From an uncultured Aquimarina sp. (GTDB taxonomy: Bacteria > Bacteroidota > Bacteroidia > Flavobacteriales > Flavobacteriaceae), in contig CANMMM010000009.1 of NCBI GenBank assembly GCA_947498935.1, forward strand, positions 103,964-167,963: a stretch of 64,000 nt of DNA. Reading direction: 5' to 3'. The notes beneath the pieces are model-generated. The model had not been told where the DNA came from, searched no databases, and saw only the letters and a program-made list of their open reading frames with translations. Below, one piece after another: positions 63,819 through 64,000 of the stretch (within the stretch, counting starts at the first letter, position 1; the number at the start of each line of letters is the position of its first letter). The translations under genes and the position numbers were made by a program.

Positions 63819-64000
63819 AAGCAATGACACGGGTATTTTTTCTATAGTGATGACACGTAAGTTTTTCTTATAAGCAATGACGTGGGTATTTTTTCTATAG
63901 TGATGACACGTAAGTTTTTCTTATAAGCAATGACACGGGTATTTTTTCTATAGTGATGACACGTAAGTTTTTCTTATAAGCAATGACGTGGGTATTTTTT
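63819..64000 (+). repeat. 53-bp tandem repeat with alternating variants, runs off the window
   Basis: Units begin AAGCAATGAC at 63819, 63872, 63925 and 63978. The next bases alternate ACGGG, GTGGG, ACGGG, GTGGG. Each unit is itself two related halves of about 26 bases (AGCAATGACACGGG... and AGTGATGACACGTAAG..., both running into TTTTTCTTAT or TTTTTTCTAT). Confidence 0.9.

Larger units (their letters stand above)
63367..64000. other. Gene-free region with two repeat types
   Basis: No coding frame. It contains two copies of an 18-base motif (63688, 63757) and a 53-base tandem repeat (63819 to the window end). Confidence 0.6.

Noticed and set aside
63688..64000. CRISPR array
   Set aside because: The 53-bp units repeat along their full length with no variable spacers, the 18-bp motif occurs only twice, and no cas gene is present.

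Overview
The window is chromosomal DNA of a marine-type member of the Flavobacteriaceae (Bacteroidota). The evidence is the gliding/type IX secretion set gldK-gldL-gldM-gldN, the flavobacterial order miaB / sigma-54 activator / lptE / TPR protein / secG / groES / groEL, promoters of the TTG-N19-TAnnTTTG type, and five copies of a palindromic intergenic repeat typical of flavobacterial genomes. I do not name a genus.

Left half (1-37237), conserved chromosome. It holds a CusB-type metal efflux adaptor, a VanX-like dipeptidase lipoprotein, and the minus-strand run from miaB to groEL. Next come topA, a metal-site-defective arginase-fold protein and gldKLMN, then an FAD oxidoreductase, a DUF983 protein and an ABC-F ATPase. 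A MarR regulator is followed by a three-gene RND efflux operon (adaptor, pump, TolC). After a CPXCG protein and a 52-residue glycine-rich membrane peptide comes an isolated cholera-toxin-like ADP-ribosyltransferase. The leucine operon leuC-leuD-leuA-like-leuB, on the minus strand, ends the section.

Element A (about 37314-52328). An integrative element sits in the 3' end of an initiator tRNA-Met gene. The intact tRNA is on the left, and a 46-bp copy of its 3' half with one mismatch marks the right end. The element encodes a tyrosine integrase next to the tRNA, a very divergent family-A-type polymerase, a Sak4-like ATPase, a HAD protein, a DUF3871 protein, a RadC/JAB protein, a RepA-like ATPase and two XRE regulators with visible operators. 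Its cargo is a four-gene defence-like module: XRE, Cap4/DUF4297 nuclease, Rad50-like ATPase with zinc hook, and a putative zinc-ribbon protein. This resembles Lamassu / ABC-three-component systems. I see no relaxase or secretion system, so the element looks mobilizable or satellite-like. Several of its genes carry terminator-like hairpins inside the early coding region.

Element B (52443 to about 60100, right end not found). Directly beyond the right attachment site lies a second integrase, small HTH proteins, a coiled-coil regulator, and a divergent plus-strand operon. That operon has a winged-helix (replication-initiator-like) protein, a duplicated-domain protein and a glycosyltransferase-like protein. 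Its regulatory gap has two identical 16-bp AT-rich motifs.

Right end (60300-64000). It holds a membrane-anchored AraC regulator with a GNAT enzyme, a membrane protein ending in a C2H2 zinc finger behind a perfect hairpin, a hypothetical gene, and gene-free DNA with an 18-bp repeat pair and a 53-bp tandem repeat that runs off the window.
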